Source: Prevotella sp. UBA4217 (lineage in GTDB: Bacteria; Bacteroidota; Bacteroidia; Bacteroidales; Bacteroidaceae). Taken from it: a stretch of 64,000 nucleotides of DNA. Each line of letters starts with the position of its first letter. The first letter of the stretch is position 1. Positions 43,716 to 52,612 of this stretch are shown in pieces. The notes below the pieces were generated by a model. That model was not told where the DNA came from. It searched no databases and saw nothing but the letters and a program-made list of their open reading frames with translations. Made by a program: the position numbers and the translations under genes. The stretch covers positions 127,713 through 191,712 of the forward strand of contig DFTH01000014.1 in NCBI GenBank assembly GCA_002379425.1, in the 5' to 3' direction.

Positions 43716-45124
43716 CTGCGGGCCTCAATCTTCTTGTTGATATCGTCGATCACCTCATCACTCAGTTCATACTTCGAAATGATAAACATGGCAAGGATGA
43801 GCAGGATGGCAGGGATGATACAAACCAGCCAGCGGATGCCTTCCTGAGCCAATGGCGTCTGCAGTTCCAGATCGTTCATGAAGTAGGCACCAGCGGCATT
43901 ACCCACCGACATCATGGCGAAGGCGGTGATGAAGAACAGGGCAATCACACGAAGAGGACGATTGCGCATAAACTCCATCCACAGGTCGCTGACCTTCACG
44001 TTCTCGGCTTCAGAAGCGTCCATCACGACACGCTCCTTGGTTTGAGAGAAGCAGAAGATAAGCAGGGCAAGTCCGATGAGAGAATAGAGCAGCATGGTAT
44101 AGAACCAAGCGGTGGAGTCCTTCGGCAAGGTGGTAGCCTCCTCGGCGGGCACGTAGTTGGTCATGGCGAGTACCAGTCCGGGAACCACACCGCCTAAGGC
44201 CATACCGGCCTTGAAGAATATACCCGTCAGGGCATTCACGATACCAGCGATGCGGCGGCCTGTGGTATATTCTGCATACGAGATAACCTCAGGGATGAGT
44301 GCCCACATGTAGCCTGTAGCCACAATCACACCTGTTGATTTGATAAACTGGGCGATATAGACGAGTGTGATATTCTCCTTCACCGTGCCCATCTTACTGA
44401 TGATGTAAAGCAGGGCCATGCCGATGATGGCGATGGTGAGGAAGATGTAGAACATATTCTTTTTACCCACCTTCTTCTTGATGGCTGGCACCAGTGGCAT
44501 AAAGATAAACGATGGCAGCGAGCCGAGGCCCATGAACAGGGCCATCTCGATGGGTAGGGTCTGCGACGAGGCGAAGATGGCCACGATGATGGGCACACCA
44601 GCGGATACAGCCAGACCACCGACATTGGCCATGAACATACGGACGGAGGTCAATATGGTGATCTCGTCGGTGTCACGTGTCAGCGAGGAGTTCAGCGCAC
44701 CGTAGGGCACATTGATCAGTGTGTAGAGCATCGACATGCCCACGTATGTCAGGTATGCATAGACGAGCGAGGGAGCGAACCCGTCCCAGAAACAGAGGAT
44801 GGCGAGGATTGTCAAGGGGATACCACCCATCACCAGGTAACTGCGATATTTTCCCCAGATAGGGTTATGCTTATCGACGAAGGTGCCTACCAAGGGATCC
44901 CATAGGACATCCACCAGACGCACCACGAGGAACATCGTACCTGCCAGACCCGCAGACTTTGCTGCATCGCCGCCGAGCACATAGACATCGGTGTAGAAGA
45001 AGAGTAGATACATGCAGATGGTCTGATAGATCAGATTCTGCGCCAGGTCGCCTGCACCGAAGCCGATGCGCTGCACCCATGATAACTTATAAAAGCCTTT
45101 TGTTTCGTTAGTTGTAATAGCCAT
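43712..45124 (-). CDS. GPH-family sugar:cation symporter
   Basis: The product is 470 aa with about 12 membrane helices. The N-terminus WVQRIGFGAGDLAQNLIYQT, the segment RLVDVLWDPLVGTFVDK and PYGALNSSLTRDTDEITILT are the usual signatures of the glycoside-pentoside-hexuronide (MelB/XylP-like) family. It imports sugars or oligosaccharides with Na+ or H+. It is co-transcribed after the acetylesterase gene (6-bp gap), and a homologous symporter is encoded in the divergent operon. This supports uptake of de-esterified hemicellulose products; the exact sugar is unknown. Confidence 0.88.
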   Translation of the reverse strand: MAITTNETKGFYKLSWVQRIGFGAGDLAQNLIYQTICMYLLFFYTDVYVLGGDAAKSAGLAGTMFLVVRLVDVLWDPLVGTFVDKHNPIWGKYRSYLVMGGIPLTILAILCFWDGFAPSLVYAYLTYVGMSMLYTLINVPYGALNSSLTRDTDEITILTSVRMFMANVGGLAVSAGVPIIVAIFASSQTLPIEMALFMGLGSLPSFIFMPLVPAIKKKVGKKNMFYIFLTIAIIGMALLYIISKMGTVKENITLVYIAQFIKSTGVIVATGYMWALIPEVISYAEYTTGRRIAGIVNALTGIFFKAGMALGGVVPGLVLAMTNYVPAEEATTLPKDSTAWFYTMLLYSLIGLALLIFCFSQTKERVVMDASEAENVKVSDLWMEFMRNRPLRVIALFFITAFAMMSVGNAAGAYFMNDLELQTPLAQEGIRWLVCIIPAILLILAMFIISKYELSDEVIDDINKKIEARS

Positions 45125-45130
45125 AATATT

Positions 45131-47137
45131 TTATTTGTTAATTTTTAATTCAAATGATGACATTGGCAGACCGCTGAGGGATCGGACATTTGCCGTCAGG
45201 GGATTGTCCTTCCATGCATATCGTACGGCATAGACGACACTCTGTGGATGGAAATGGTCGGGTAGGGTGAGCGTGATACTGTTGCCCTCTGCAGAGGCTT
45301 TTATGTTTTGAAAAACCTTGTCTCCGTCGTCTGCGGCCACTTCAAACTCGTGAATCTCCCCCGATACGACCGGCTGGTCGAGGGTGAGGATGATCTTGCC
45401 ATCGGAAACAGCCGAGGATACCACCTTTGGTGAGAGCATCACCTTATTACTAAATAGGAGTCTGTCGAAACAGAGACCGACGCGCTCGGCAACCTCTTTC
45501 TTTCGGAGCGGGTGGATATCTACCGTCTCACCCAGATCGTTGATAACTGCCAGTTCGGCATGCGAATCAGCCTCCGCTACTTTACGCTGGGCCTCGCGGA
45601 GTTGTGCCCAACCACTGTTCATGGGTGCGGTCTGCGGAGTGATGGGGCGTGGGAATCCCGTCTGCTGGCGACCGTCGTAATTGGCCAATTGCACAATGAC
45701 AAATGGTATTTCATCATCTTTCCAAGTGTCGCGCCAGCAACCCATTAGTTTTTTCAGATAGTCAGCGTATGGTGCCGGATTGCCCGTATTCGACTCACCC
45801 TGATACCATACGATGCCAGAGAGCGCATAAGGTGCCAGTGGGCGGAGGACGGCATTGTAGAGAGTGCTCGGTATGTTCTGCAGGGAGATATCACCGCTGG
45901 GGCAAGAGGGCATTTCTGCTCCAAGGCGCGTCTTCCATTGTTCACTGAGTGGGACGACATCCTCTGGCATGGGATTCTGCGAGAAACGGTCTTCGCCGAA
46001 GCAGAGCATATAAGGCTTCTCGGGGATGAAATGAGCCAGGCCGTATTTGTTGACAAACCGTATGGTGATGACATTGTCACCCTCACGAAGCAGCCCTTCC
46101 GGGATGTCGTAACGGCGTGGTGGATATTGGTAGTAGGTATGACCGATCTCCTGGCCGTTTAGATAAGTGATATCCTGATCGAAGAGGGTGCCGAGCAATA
46201 GGCGGGCAGGCTTTCCTGCATGTGCCTTGTCAATCTGTATGTGTTGACGGAGCCAAATGGTACCAATAAGGGGACGACCATCTTTCTTGGCCCAGTGAGT
46301 GTCGTATTGGTTGACATCTTGCCAGTCAGAATCGTCCAGAGCAGCAGATGTCCAGTTCTCGCTTATGCCAGGGTCCTGTAGGTTAAGCATCTTCTGCCAT
46401 TGCTGTTCTGCCTGCATATTGGCCTGGCTCTGGGCTTTTACATAGTCGTCGTTTTGGAAAAACTGTGTCCGTTTCACGAGCATCGGGTAGTCCTCCTGCA
46501 GAGAGTCGGCAGAAATCCAGGCTTCAATGGGCGTGCCGCCCCAACTGTTGACGATAATACCCTGTGGCACTCCCGTCTTCTCATACATCCGCCGTCCGAG
46601 GAAATAGCCGACGGCAGAAAACAACCATGCATTTTCTTTATTGACGGGTTTCCAGTTGATCGTAGGGGTAGTGATGTCATCTCTGACACCGTGGGTATCT
46701 GTCGCATTGGGCACACGGAACATCCGGATGTCGCCATTCTCGTAAGAATCGATCTCCTGCGTGTATTGTGGATAGACGCGCTCTATGGTCACGTCAATAT
46801 TTGACTGGCCTGACAGGAGCCAGACATCACCTATTAATATATTAGTAAGTACCTGATCACCAACGGTCATGGTATAGGGACCGCCAGCCTTCATCTTTGG
46901 GAGGCTGATACGCCAGTTGCCGTCAATATCGGCTGTTGTGGCATATTGTTTCTTATTGAACCTGATGGAGACAAGTTCTCCGGCCTCGGCCTTCCCCCAG
47001 ACGGGAATCTGCTTGCCGCGCTGCAATACCATACCTGACTGGAAGAACTGTGGCATACTAATTTTGGCATCAATAGGTATTGTGCAAAATAGCATGACAC
47101 AAAAACAAGTGAGTTTTTTAGTTACTGTTGATTTCAT
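45131..47137 (-). CDS. Secreted sialate O-acetylesterase-family carbohydrate esterase
   Basis: The product is 668 aa with a signal peptide (LTCFCVMLFCTIPIDA). The SASA/SGNH-like catalytic parts are WLLSGQSNIDV (nucleophile Ser, near 107), IVWYQGESN and the late DIHPLRKKEV (Asp-His). A jelly-roll domain (about 265-390) is inserted, as in xylan- and sialate-active members. Acetyl removal from xylan fragments is inferred because it is followed by a symporter and is divergent from a symporter-GH43 operon. The start at 47137 is chosen over an upstream ATG because the -7 box at 47142-47149 lies between them. Confidence 0.85.
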   Translation of the reverse strand: MKSTVTKKLTCFCVMLFCTIPIDAKISMPQFFQSGMVLQRGKQIPVWGKAEAGELVSIRFNKKQYATTADIDGNWRISLPKMKAGGPYTMTVGDQVLTNILIGDVWLLSGQSNIDVTIERVYPQYTQEIDSYENGDIRMFRVPNATDTHGVRDDITTPTINWKPVNKENAWLFSAVGYFLGRRMYEKTGVPQGIIVNSWGGTPIEAWISADSLQEDYPMLVKRTQFFQNDDYVKAQSQANMQAEQQWQKMLNLQDPGISENWTSAALDDSDWQDVNQYDTHWAKKDGRPLIGTIWLRQHIQIDKAHAGKPARLLLGTLFDQDITYLNGQEIGHTYYQYPPRRYDIPEGLLREGDNVITIRFVNKYGLAHFIPEKPYMLCFGEDRFSQNPMPEDVVPLSEQWKTRLGAEMPSCPSGDISLQNIPSTLYNAVLRPLAPYALSGIVWYQGESNTGNPAPYADYLKKLMGCWRDTWKDDEIPFVIVQLANYDGRQQTGFPRPITPQTAPMNSGWAQLREAQRKVAEADSHAELAVINDLGETVDIHPLRKKEVAERVGLCFDRLLFSNKVMLSPKVVSSAVSDGKIILTLDQPVVSGEIHEFEVAADDGDKVFQNIKASAEGNSITLTLPDHFHPQSVVYAVRYAWKDNPLTANVRSLSGLPMSSFELKINK

Positions 47138-47141
47138 GTTG

Positions 47142-47149
47142 CAAAAATA
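47142..47149 (-). promoter_or_regulatory. -7 promoter box of the acetylesterase-symporter operon (near-leaderless)
   Basis: TATTTTTG on the minus strand, followed by only CAAC before the ATG at 47137. Confidence 0.55.
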
Positions 47150-47198
47150 CAAAAAAATCACGTTGAAATGGGTTGATTTTACGTTTTTCTTGGGGAAT

Positions 47199-47263
47199 GA
47201 AACATTTGAAAAAACATCTGTAACAAATAAGAATGTTGTAAGATTATTATTTTACTACCTTTG
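47199..47263 (+). promoter_or_regulatory. Shared regulatory element and -7 box, copy 3 (symporter-GH43-sigma operon)
   Basis: GAAACATTT (47199-47207), nine A-rich bases, TCTGTAACAA (47217-47226), then the -7 box TACCTTTG at 47256-47263. Spacing is identical to the copies at 15759 and 22456. Confidence 0.75.
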
Positions 47264-47293
47264 CAAACGGAAAGAAATAGTTAAAGACTTGCG

Positions 47294-48751
47294 ATGAAGA
47301 TTAATGCATCACAGAAAGTATCACTGAAAGAGAAACTGGGCTACTCCATGGGAGATGCCGCAGCCAATCTGGTATTTCAGATGATGATGATCTTCCAGTT
47401 AAAGTTCTATACTGATGTCTTCGGACTGGATGGAGCAGTAGCAGGAAGTATTTTGATGATTGGTAGTATCTCTGCGATTATTGTCGATCCGACCATCGGA
47501 ATCCTCTCCGACCGCACTGATACCAGATGGGGAAAGTTTCGTCCTTGGGTCATTTGGACGGCTATTCCTTTCTGTATTTTCTATATCCTTGCATTCTATA
47601 ATCCCGGCATACACGATAAGGAGTTGGTGGCTACCTATGCCACGGTTTCGTATGTGCTGATGATGACGGCCTATTCCTTTAATAATATACCTTACACATC
47701 CCTTGGAGGTGTGATGACGAGTGATATTAAGGAGCGTACCAGCATCACGACAATCCGTTTTATCGTGGTGACGATTGCCCAGTTTGTCGTGCAAGGCCTC
47801 ACCCTTCCGTTGGTTGATCACTTTGGGCAGGGTAATCTCCAGCGGGGATGGATTTCCACCATAATTATATATGCGCTTGTAGCCTTCTGCCTGTTTATCG
47901 TCACGTTCATGGTGACCAGGGAGCGTATCCAGCCACCACCAACCCAGAAGTCGAATGTGCGTATTGATATTAAGGATACATTATCCGACGTGTCGTGGAA
48001 TTCGATGGCCCTTTTAACCTTCTCCCTGTTTGTCACGCTGGCGATGTGGGGATCGGCCATGAATTTCTATTTCCAGTATAATGTGGATCAGCAGTCATTG
48101 TGCAACTTCCTCTCTCATTTCATAGAGGTGGAGCCAGACGAGGCTTATTCCCTGGGTTTCTCCGCCTTCAATATGATGGGGGCCCTCGTTCAGTTCGTTG
48201 GCGTCATCTGCCTGTCAAGGTTCTTGGCCAATAAGTATGGAAAGAAGTTGACATTCATGGTCTGTCTGTCACTGACAGCCTTCTTTACGGCCATGTTCTA
48301 CATTCCATCTCCGACGGATGTCAGTCTCATGTTCGTCCTCAACTTCCTAAGGTCGTTGGCATACGCACCGACAGTCCCCCTGTTATGGGCAATGATAGGT
48401 GATGTGGCAGATCATATAGAGTTTGAGAACCACCGTCGTGCCACAGGCTTCTGTTTTTCAGGCATCGTGCTTGCCCTGAAGTTAGGACTGGGTTTTGGTG
48501 GAGCCATTGCCGGTATTATTATTTCGATGTTTGGTTATGTGCCAGGAACAGACTCCGTCCAGAATGAGAGTGCGATGGAGGGAATCAGGATTGTGTCCAG
48601 TTTCGTGCCGGCTTTCCTATTCTGTGTCGGTGTGGTGGCTCTGCATTTCTATCCGATTACCAAGGAGTTTAATGAGAATATGCAGGCAGAGTTGACTGCA
48701 CGCCGGAACATGGCTGCCCAGTCAGAACTTGAGAATGAAATAGTCAAATAA
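47294..48751 (+). CDS. GPH-family sugar symporter (xylo-oligosaccharide type)
   Basis: The product is 485 aa with about 12 membrane helices. LGYSMGDAAANLVFQMMMI, the loop DPTIGILSDRTDTRWGKFRP and PYTSLGGVMTSDIKERTSIT are GPH-family signatures. The next gene, 27 bp downstream, is a cytoplasmic GH43, a pairing known from xylan-utilising Prevotella and other Bacteroidota, where the symporter imports xylo-oligosaccharides. The substrate is inferred from that pairing. It is driven by a promoter with the shared TCTGTAACAA element. Confidence 0.9.
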   Translation: MKINASQKVSLKEKLGYSMGDAAANLVFQMMMIFQLKFYTDVFGLDGAVAGSILMIGSISAIIVDPTIGILSDRTDTRWGKFRPWVIWTAIPFCIFYILAFYNPGIHDKELVATYATVSYVLMMTAYSFNNIPYTSLGGVMTSDIKERTSITTIRFIVVTIAQFVVQGLTLPLVDHFGQGNLQRGWISTIIIYALVAFCLFIVTFMVTRERIQPPPTQKSNVRIDIKDTLSDVSWNSMALLTFSLFVTLAMWGSAMNFYFQYNVDQQSLCNFLSHFIEVEPDEAYSLGFSAFNMMGALVQFVGVICLSRFLANKYGKKLTFMVCLSLTAFFTAMFYIPSPTDVSLMFVLNFLRSLAYAPTVPLLWAMIGDVADHIEFENHRRATGFCFSGIVLALKLGLGFGGAIAGIIISMFGYVPGTDSVQNESAMEGIRIVSSFVPAFLFCVGVVALHFYPITKEFNENMQAELTARRNMAAQSELENEIVK

Positions 48752-48778
48752 AGTCAAATAATTAAAAAGTCAAACAAT

Positions 48779-49780
48779 ATGAAACCGCGTTATCTTTACC
48801 CCAGTGATTATTATGCAGATCCTTCCGCCAATGTGTTTAATGGACGTCTTTACGTCTATCCCTCTCACGATTGGGAGGCAGGTGCAGCCTTCGACGATGA
48901 TGGTGGGCACTTCCAGATGAAAGACTATCATGTAGTATCCATGGATGACGTGGAGAATGGTGAGGTGACCGATCATGGCATGATCCTTAGTGTCGATCAG
49001 GTGGCATGGGCAGAAAAGCAGATGTGGGATAATGATGTGGTGGAGAAAGACGGCAAGTATTATCTGATCTTCTCTGCCAAGGACTATAATGGCGTATTCC
49101 ACCTCGGTGTGGCCGTTGCTGACAAGCCGGAGGGGCCGTTTGTGCCACAGGAGCATCCTATTCGCGGGTCATTCTCCATTGATCCCAGTGTCTTCAAAGA
49201 CGATGATGGAGAGATATATTGCTACTTTGGTGGTCTCTGGGGCGGACAACTCCAATGGTATCAGTCTCCACAGAAACTGGTGAAAGAGGGTGTTGACCTT
49301 GGTCCTGCCGCTGATAAGAAGACCCAACTTTATGCTCCTGCCGACGTGCCTGCGCTTCCCAGTTTCGTTGTTCGTATGAGCGACGATGTCATGCAGTTTG
49401 CCGAGGCACCTCGTTCAGTGGTTATCATTGACAAGGACGGTCAGCCGCTGAAGGCTGGTGATCCTCATCGTTTCTTCGAGGCTTCCTGGATGCATAAGTA
49501 TAATGGAAAGTACTACTTCAGTTACTCCACGGGCGACAGCCACTTCCTGTGCTATGCCATTGGCGACAATCCCTACGGTCCGTTCACCTATCAGGGCGTG
49601 TTGCTCGATCCCGTAGTGGGTTGGACGACTCACCACTCCATTGTGGAGTACAAGGGGGAATGGTTCCTGTTCTATCATGACTGCGTACCTTCCAACGACG
49701 TCACTCACCTGCGCAGCCTGAAGGTGCAGCGGTTGTTCTACAATGAGGATGGTACGATCCAGAAGGTCGTGAATGAGTAA
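48779..49780 (+). CDS. Cytoplasmic GH43 beta-xylosidase/arabinofuranosidase
   Basis: The product is 333 aa, a single propeller domain with no signal peptide, so it acts inside the cell on imported oligosaccharides. The catalytic base is Asp14 (YYADPSANVF), the second acid is in SIDPSVFKDDDG, and the general acid is in RFFEASWMHK. It belongs to the compact xylosidase/arabinofuranosidase branch of GH43. It follows the symporter and overlaps the sigma-factor gene by 8 bp. Confidence 0.9.
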   Translation: MKPRYLYPSDYYADPSANVFNGRLYVYPSHDWEAGAAFDDDGGHFQMKDYHVVSMDDVENGEVTDHGMILSVDQVAWAEKQMWDNDVVEKDGKYYLIFSAKDYNGVFHLGVAVADKPEGPFVPQEHPIRGSFSIDPSVFKDDDGEIYCYFGGLWGGQLQWYQSPQKLVKEGVDLGPAADKKTQLYAPADVPALPSFVVRMSDDVMQFAEAPRSVVIIDKDGQPLKAGDPHRFFEASWMHKYNGKYYFSYSTGDSHFLCYAIGDNPYGPFTYQGVLLDPVVGWTTHHSIVEYKGEWFLFYHDCVPSNDVTHLRSLKVQRLFYNEDGTIQKVVNE

Positions 49781-50270
49781 GCAACAACTTTTATCCAACT
49801 ATTATATTACTCATCGTGACGAACTGCTGACGTATGTCAGCAGTCGTCTTGGTAACAGCAGTGAGGCGGAAGACATCGTTCAGAATGTCTTCCTCCGGCT
49901 GTTATCCTCCAACAAGTTGATTTCCGAGGTAACCTTGCCTGCCCTGGTCTATACCATGGTTCGTCATCTGCTGGCCGACTATTTCCGTCGTCGTGCTGCG
50001 TTTGAGCACTATGAGCATTACATCAGGGGAGTGTGCAGCAGTGAGGTGTCGATGGAATCAGTGTTTTCTGCCCGTGAGATAACCGAACAGTTGGAGCGCG
50101 GTCTTGCCCGTTTGCCAGAAAACTGTCGTAAGGTCTATCGCCTGCATATCTATGGAGGCATGAAAGTTAGTGAGATTTCACAGGAACTGGGAGAGGGTTA
50201 CAAGAGCGTGGAGCACCGTTTGGGAACAGCACGCAAGGCTATGCGACAGTTCCTTCGCAAATACGCATAG
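49773..50270 (+). CDS. ECF-type RNA polymerase sigma factor
   Basis: The product is 165 aa. Region 2 has SEAEDIVQNVFLRLLS and VYTMVRHLLADYFRRR; region 4 has LPENCRKVYRLHIYGGMKVS followed by a helix-turn-helix (EISQELGEGYKSVEHRLGTA). This is a group-4 (ECF) sigma factor. No FecR-like anti-sigma or SusC/TonB receptor gene follows; the next gene is convergent. The 8-bp overlap with GH43 couples its translation to a sugar-catabolic enzyme, which is unusual and suggests it responds to growth on this substrate. Confidence 0.87.
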   Translation: MSKQQLLSNYYITHRDELLTYVSSRLGNSSEAEDIVQNVFLRLLSSNKLISEVTLPALVYTMVRHLLADYFRRRAAFEHYEHYIRGVCSSEVSMESVFSAREITEQLERGLARLPENCRKVYRLHIYGGMKVSEISQELGEGYKSVEHRLGTARKAMRQFLRKYA

Positions 50271-50276
50271 TTATTA

Positions 50277-51509
50277 TTATTTGAAGATCAGTGTTGTCAG
50301 TCGGTCTTTGGGGAAGAGTTCACAAGCCACTTCCTGGATTCTTTCGGCCGTTACGGCATCAATACGTCGGTAAAGTTCATCGAGATGTCGTTCATGACCA
50401 TGGTGCAGGTAACTCCTACCGAAGTCGAGGGCAAATTGCTCGCGGTTGTCGCAGGCAATGGCAATCTGTCCTTTTAACTGCCGCTTTGCGGCGGAGAGTT
50501 GCCGTTCACTCATGGGCTTCTGCATGAAATGGTCCAGTTCATGGCGCACCAGTCGCAGACATCTGCGGATATCGTGGTGGTCGCATCCAAAATAAATGCT
50601 CCAGACTCCCGTATCACTATAACTTACCATAGAACTCTCCACGGTATAGACCAGTCCGTGGCGCTCCCGCAGGGAAAGATTCAGCCTGGCATTCATGCTT
50701 GGTCCACCGAGGATATTATTCAATAGGTAGAGTGGTATCCGTCGAGGGTCATTATAGGCATAACTGATGGTGCCAAGCATCACATGGGCCTGGTGGGATC
50801 CAATCTCTCGGATAGAATCAGGTGGGCAGGATTTATTAAGTACAGCATGATGGACCTGCCCGTCTGATGCTCCTCCCATAGATTTTGGGAAGTCTTGTTT
50901 CTCCAGTAATCTGACAAGCCGCTTGAAGTCAATGTCACCGTAGGCAAAGAAGACGGCGTGATCTGGGAGATAGTTGCGTTTCACGAAACGGAGGGCATCG
51001 TCGGTTCTGAAGGTATGCAATTGTTCGGCTGTCCCCAGGATGTTGTGCCCCAGCGGATGGCCTTTGAAGAGGAGATTCTCAAACTCGTCGTAGATTAGTT
51101 CGGCAGGTGAGTCGTTGTAACTCTCGATTTCGTCGCATATCACCTCCACCTCCTTCTCGATTTCCTGCTGAGGGTACTGACTGTGGAAGACAATGTCGGT
51201 GAGCACATCGACAGCCTGATTAAAATGCTCCTTGGATATGGCAGCATAGAAGACGGTATCTTCTTTATTGGTGAAAGCGTTCAGTTCTCCGCCCACGCCT
51301 TCTAAGGCATTGAGGATCTGAAGGGCGTTGCGGCGTTCTGTCCCCTTGAAGGTCGTATGCTCGCAGAAGTGGGCCAGTCCTTCTTCCCCAGGAAGTTCGT
51401 GACGGGTGCCGGCTGCTATCTCATAGCCACAGTAAATGACTTGAGAACTTGATGGCAGGTGGATGATGCGGAGCCCATTTCCGAGTATATGTGTGTTGTA
51501 TTTTGTCAT
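50277..51509 (-). CDS. M16-family zinc metallopeptidase
   Basis: The product is 410 aa without a signal peptide. The inverted zinc motif is HFCEH (GLAHFCEHTTFKGT, about residues 51-64) with the third ligand Glu in EVEVICDEIESYND. This is the single-chain, about 400-residue processing-peptidase-like M16 form. The start at 51509 (MTKYNTHILGNGL) is set by the -7 box at 51518-51525; an earlier in-frame start would precede the promoter. It converges on the sigma-factor gene with a 6-bp gap. Confidence 0.92.
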   Translation of the reverse strand: MTKYNTHILGNGLRIIHLPSSSQVIYCGYEIAAGTRHELPGEEGLAHFCEHTTFKGTERRNALQILNALEGVGGELNAFTNKEDTVFYAAISKEHFNQAVDVLTDIVFHSQYPQQEIEKEVEVICDEIESYNDSPAELIYDEFENLLFKGHPLGHNILGTAEQLHTFRTDDALRFVKRNYLPDHAVFFAYGDIDFKRLVRLLEKQDFPKSMGGASDGQVHHAVLNKSCPPDSIREIGSHQAHVMLGTISYAYNDPRRIPLYLLNNILGGPSMNARLNLSLRERHGLVYTVESSMVSYSDTGVWSIYFGCDHHDIRRCLRLVRHELDHFMQKPMSERQLSAAKRQLKGQIAIACDNREQFALDFGRSYLHHGHERHLDELYRRIDAVTAERIQEVACELFPKDRLTTLIFK

Positions 51510-51517
51510 TTTGGCTG

Positions 51518-51525
51518 CAAAAGTA
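51518..51525 (-). promoter_or_regulatory. -7 promoter box of the M16 gene
   Basis: TACTTTTG followed by CAGCC on the minus strand, 8 bp from the ATG. Confidence 0.5.
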
Positions 51526-51585
51526 CGAAGAATATTTGATAATTGATAATTGACAATTAACAATTTTGCATGGCGGCATCAATTT

Positions 51586-51613
51586 CTTCATTCTTCATTC
51601 TTCATTCTTCATT
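51586..51613 (+). repeat. Four tandem CTTCATT units over the PfkB promoter
   Basis: Four perfect 7-bp units (51586, 51593, 51600, 51607) end 9 bp before the -7 box, so they occupy the -33 region. Copy-number change would alter that region. Confidence 0.85.
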
Positions 51614-51622
51614 TTTATTTCG

Positions 51623-51630
51623 TACCTTTG
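51623..51630 (+). promoter_or_regulatory. -7 promoter box of the PfkB gene
   Basis: TACCTTTG followed by CAGCC, 21 bp upstream of the ATG at 51652. Confidence 0.6.
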
Positions 51631-51651
51631 CAGCCACAAATATTGATATGT

Positions 51652-52593
51652 ATGCGAAAAGTAATAGGAATAGGTGAAACAGTTCTTGACATTATATTCA
51701 AAAATGAGCAGCCGATAGGTGCAGTGCCTGGTGGTTCGGTATTCAATGGCCTGATTTCCTTAGGACGCTCGGGTATTCATACGGCGTTCATCAGTGAGAC
51801 TGGCAATGACCGTGTAGGCAGGAATATCATTCAGTTCCTGAAAGACAATCATGTCGGTACTGATAATATTTCCGTCTATCCAGAGACAAAGTCGCCCGTA
51901 TCGTTGGCTTTCCTAAATGAGCAGAACGATGCAGAGTATATCTTTTACAAGGATCATCCGCACGACAAACTTGACTTCGTCTATCCTGACATCCAGCCTG
52001 ACGATATTGTGATGTTTGGTTCCTATTATGCGGTGAATCCCGTCATCCGTCCGCAGATGCAGTCCTTCCTGGAGTATGCCCGCAGTCACGGAGCCATCCT
52101 CTACTATGATGTGAACTTCCGTTCTTCTCACAAGGATGAGGTGATGAAACTTCGTGCCAATATTCTGGAAAACCTGGAGTATGCCGATATCGTGCGGGGA
52201 AGCAAGGAGGACTTTGAAGTGATGTTCAATAAAGAAGATGCGGATACAGTCTATCGTTCCCAGATATCCTTCTACTGCAAGAACTTTATCTATACGCAAG
52301 GGGCTGATCCCCTTGAGATGCGTTCTGCAGGCGGACTGAGTAAGCAGTATCCCGTCATGAAGACGGAGACGGTGAGCACCATTGGGGCCGGTGATAACTT
52401 CAACGCAGGCTTTATCTATGGACTGATAAAGTATGGCATCACGCGCGGACAGATTGCCGACGGCATGACGGAAAGCCAGTGGGATCAGGTCATCGCTGAG
52501 GCCCAACAGTTCTCGGCTAACGTGTGCCAGAGTATCAGCAATAGTGTTGATCAGTCATTTGCCGACGAGAAGAAACGTGAATTGGAGGCATAG
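51652..52593 (+). CDS. PfkB-family carbohydrate kinase
   Basis: The product is 313 aa. N-terminal GIGETVLDIIF and GGSVFNGLISLGRSG, and the C-terminal anion-hole motif IGAGDNFNAGF with catalytic Asp, identify a ribokinase/fructokinase-type PfkB enzyme. The sugar is not certain; fructokinase is the usual annotation for similar Bacteroidota proteins. The start at 51652 (MRKVIGIGE) is used because an earlier frame start would lie upstream of the -7 box. The flavodiiron gene follows after 19 bp and is probably co-transcribed. Confidence 0.9.
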   Translation: MRKVIGIGETVLDIIFKNEQPIGAVPGGSVFNGLISLGRSGIHTAFISETGNDRVGRNIIQFLKDNHVGTDNISVYPETKSPVSLAFLNEQNDAEYIFYKDHPHDKLDFVYPDIQPDDIVMFGSYYAVNPVIRPQMQSFLEYARSHGAILYYDVNFRSSHKDEVMKLRANILENLEYADIVRGSKEDFEVMFNKEDADTVYRSQISFYCKNFIYTQGADPLEMRSAGGLSKQYPVMKTETVSTIGAGDNFNAGFIYGLIKYGITRGQIADGMTESQWDQVIAEAQQFSANVCQSISNSVDQSFADEKKRELEA

Positions 52594-52612
52594 CATGGAA
52601 TAATTTAAAAAT

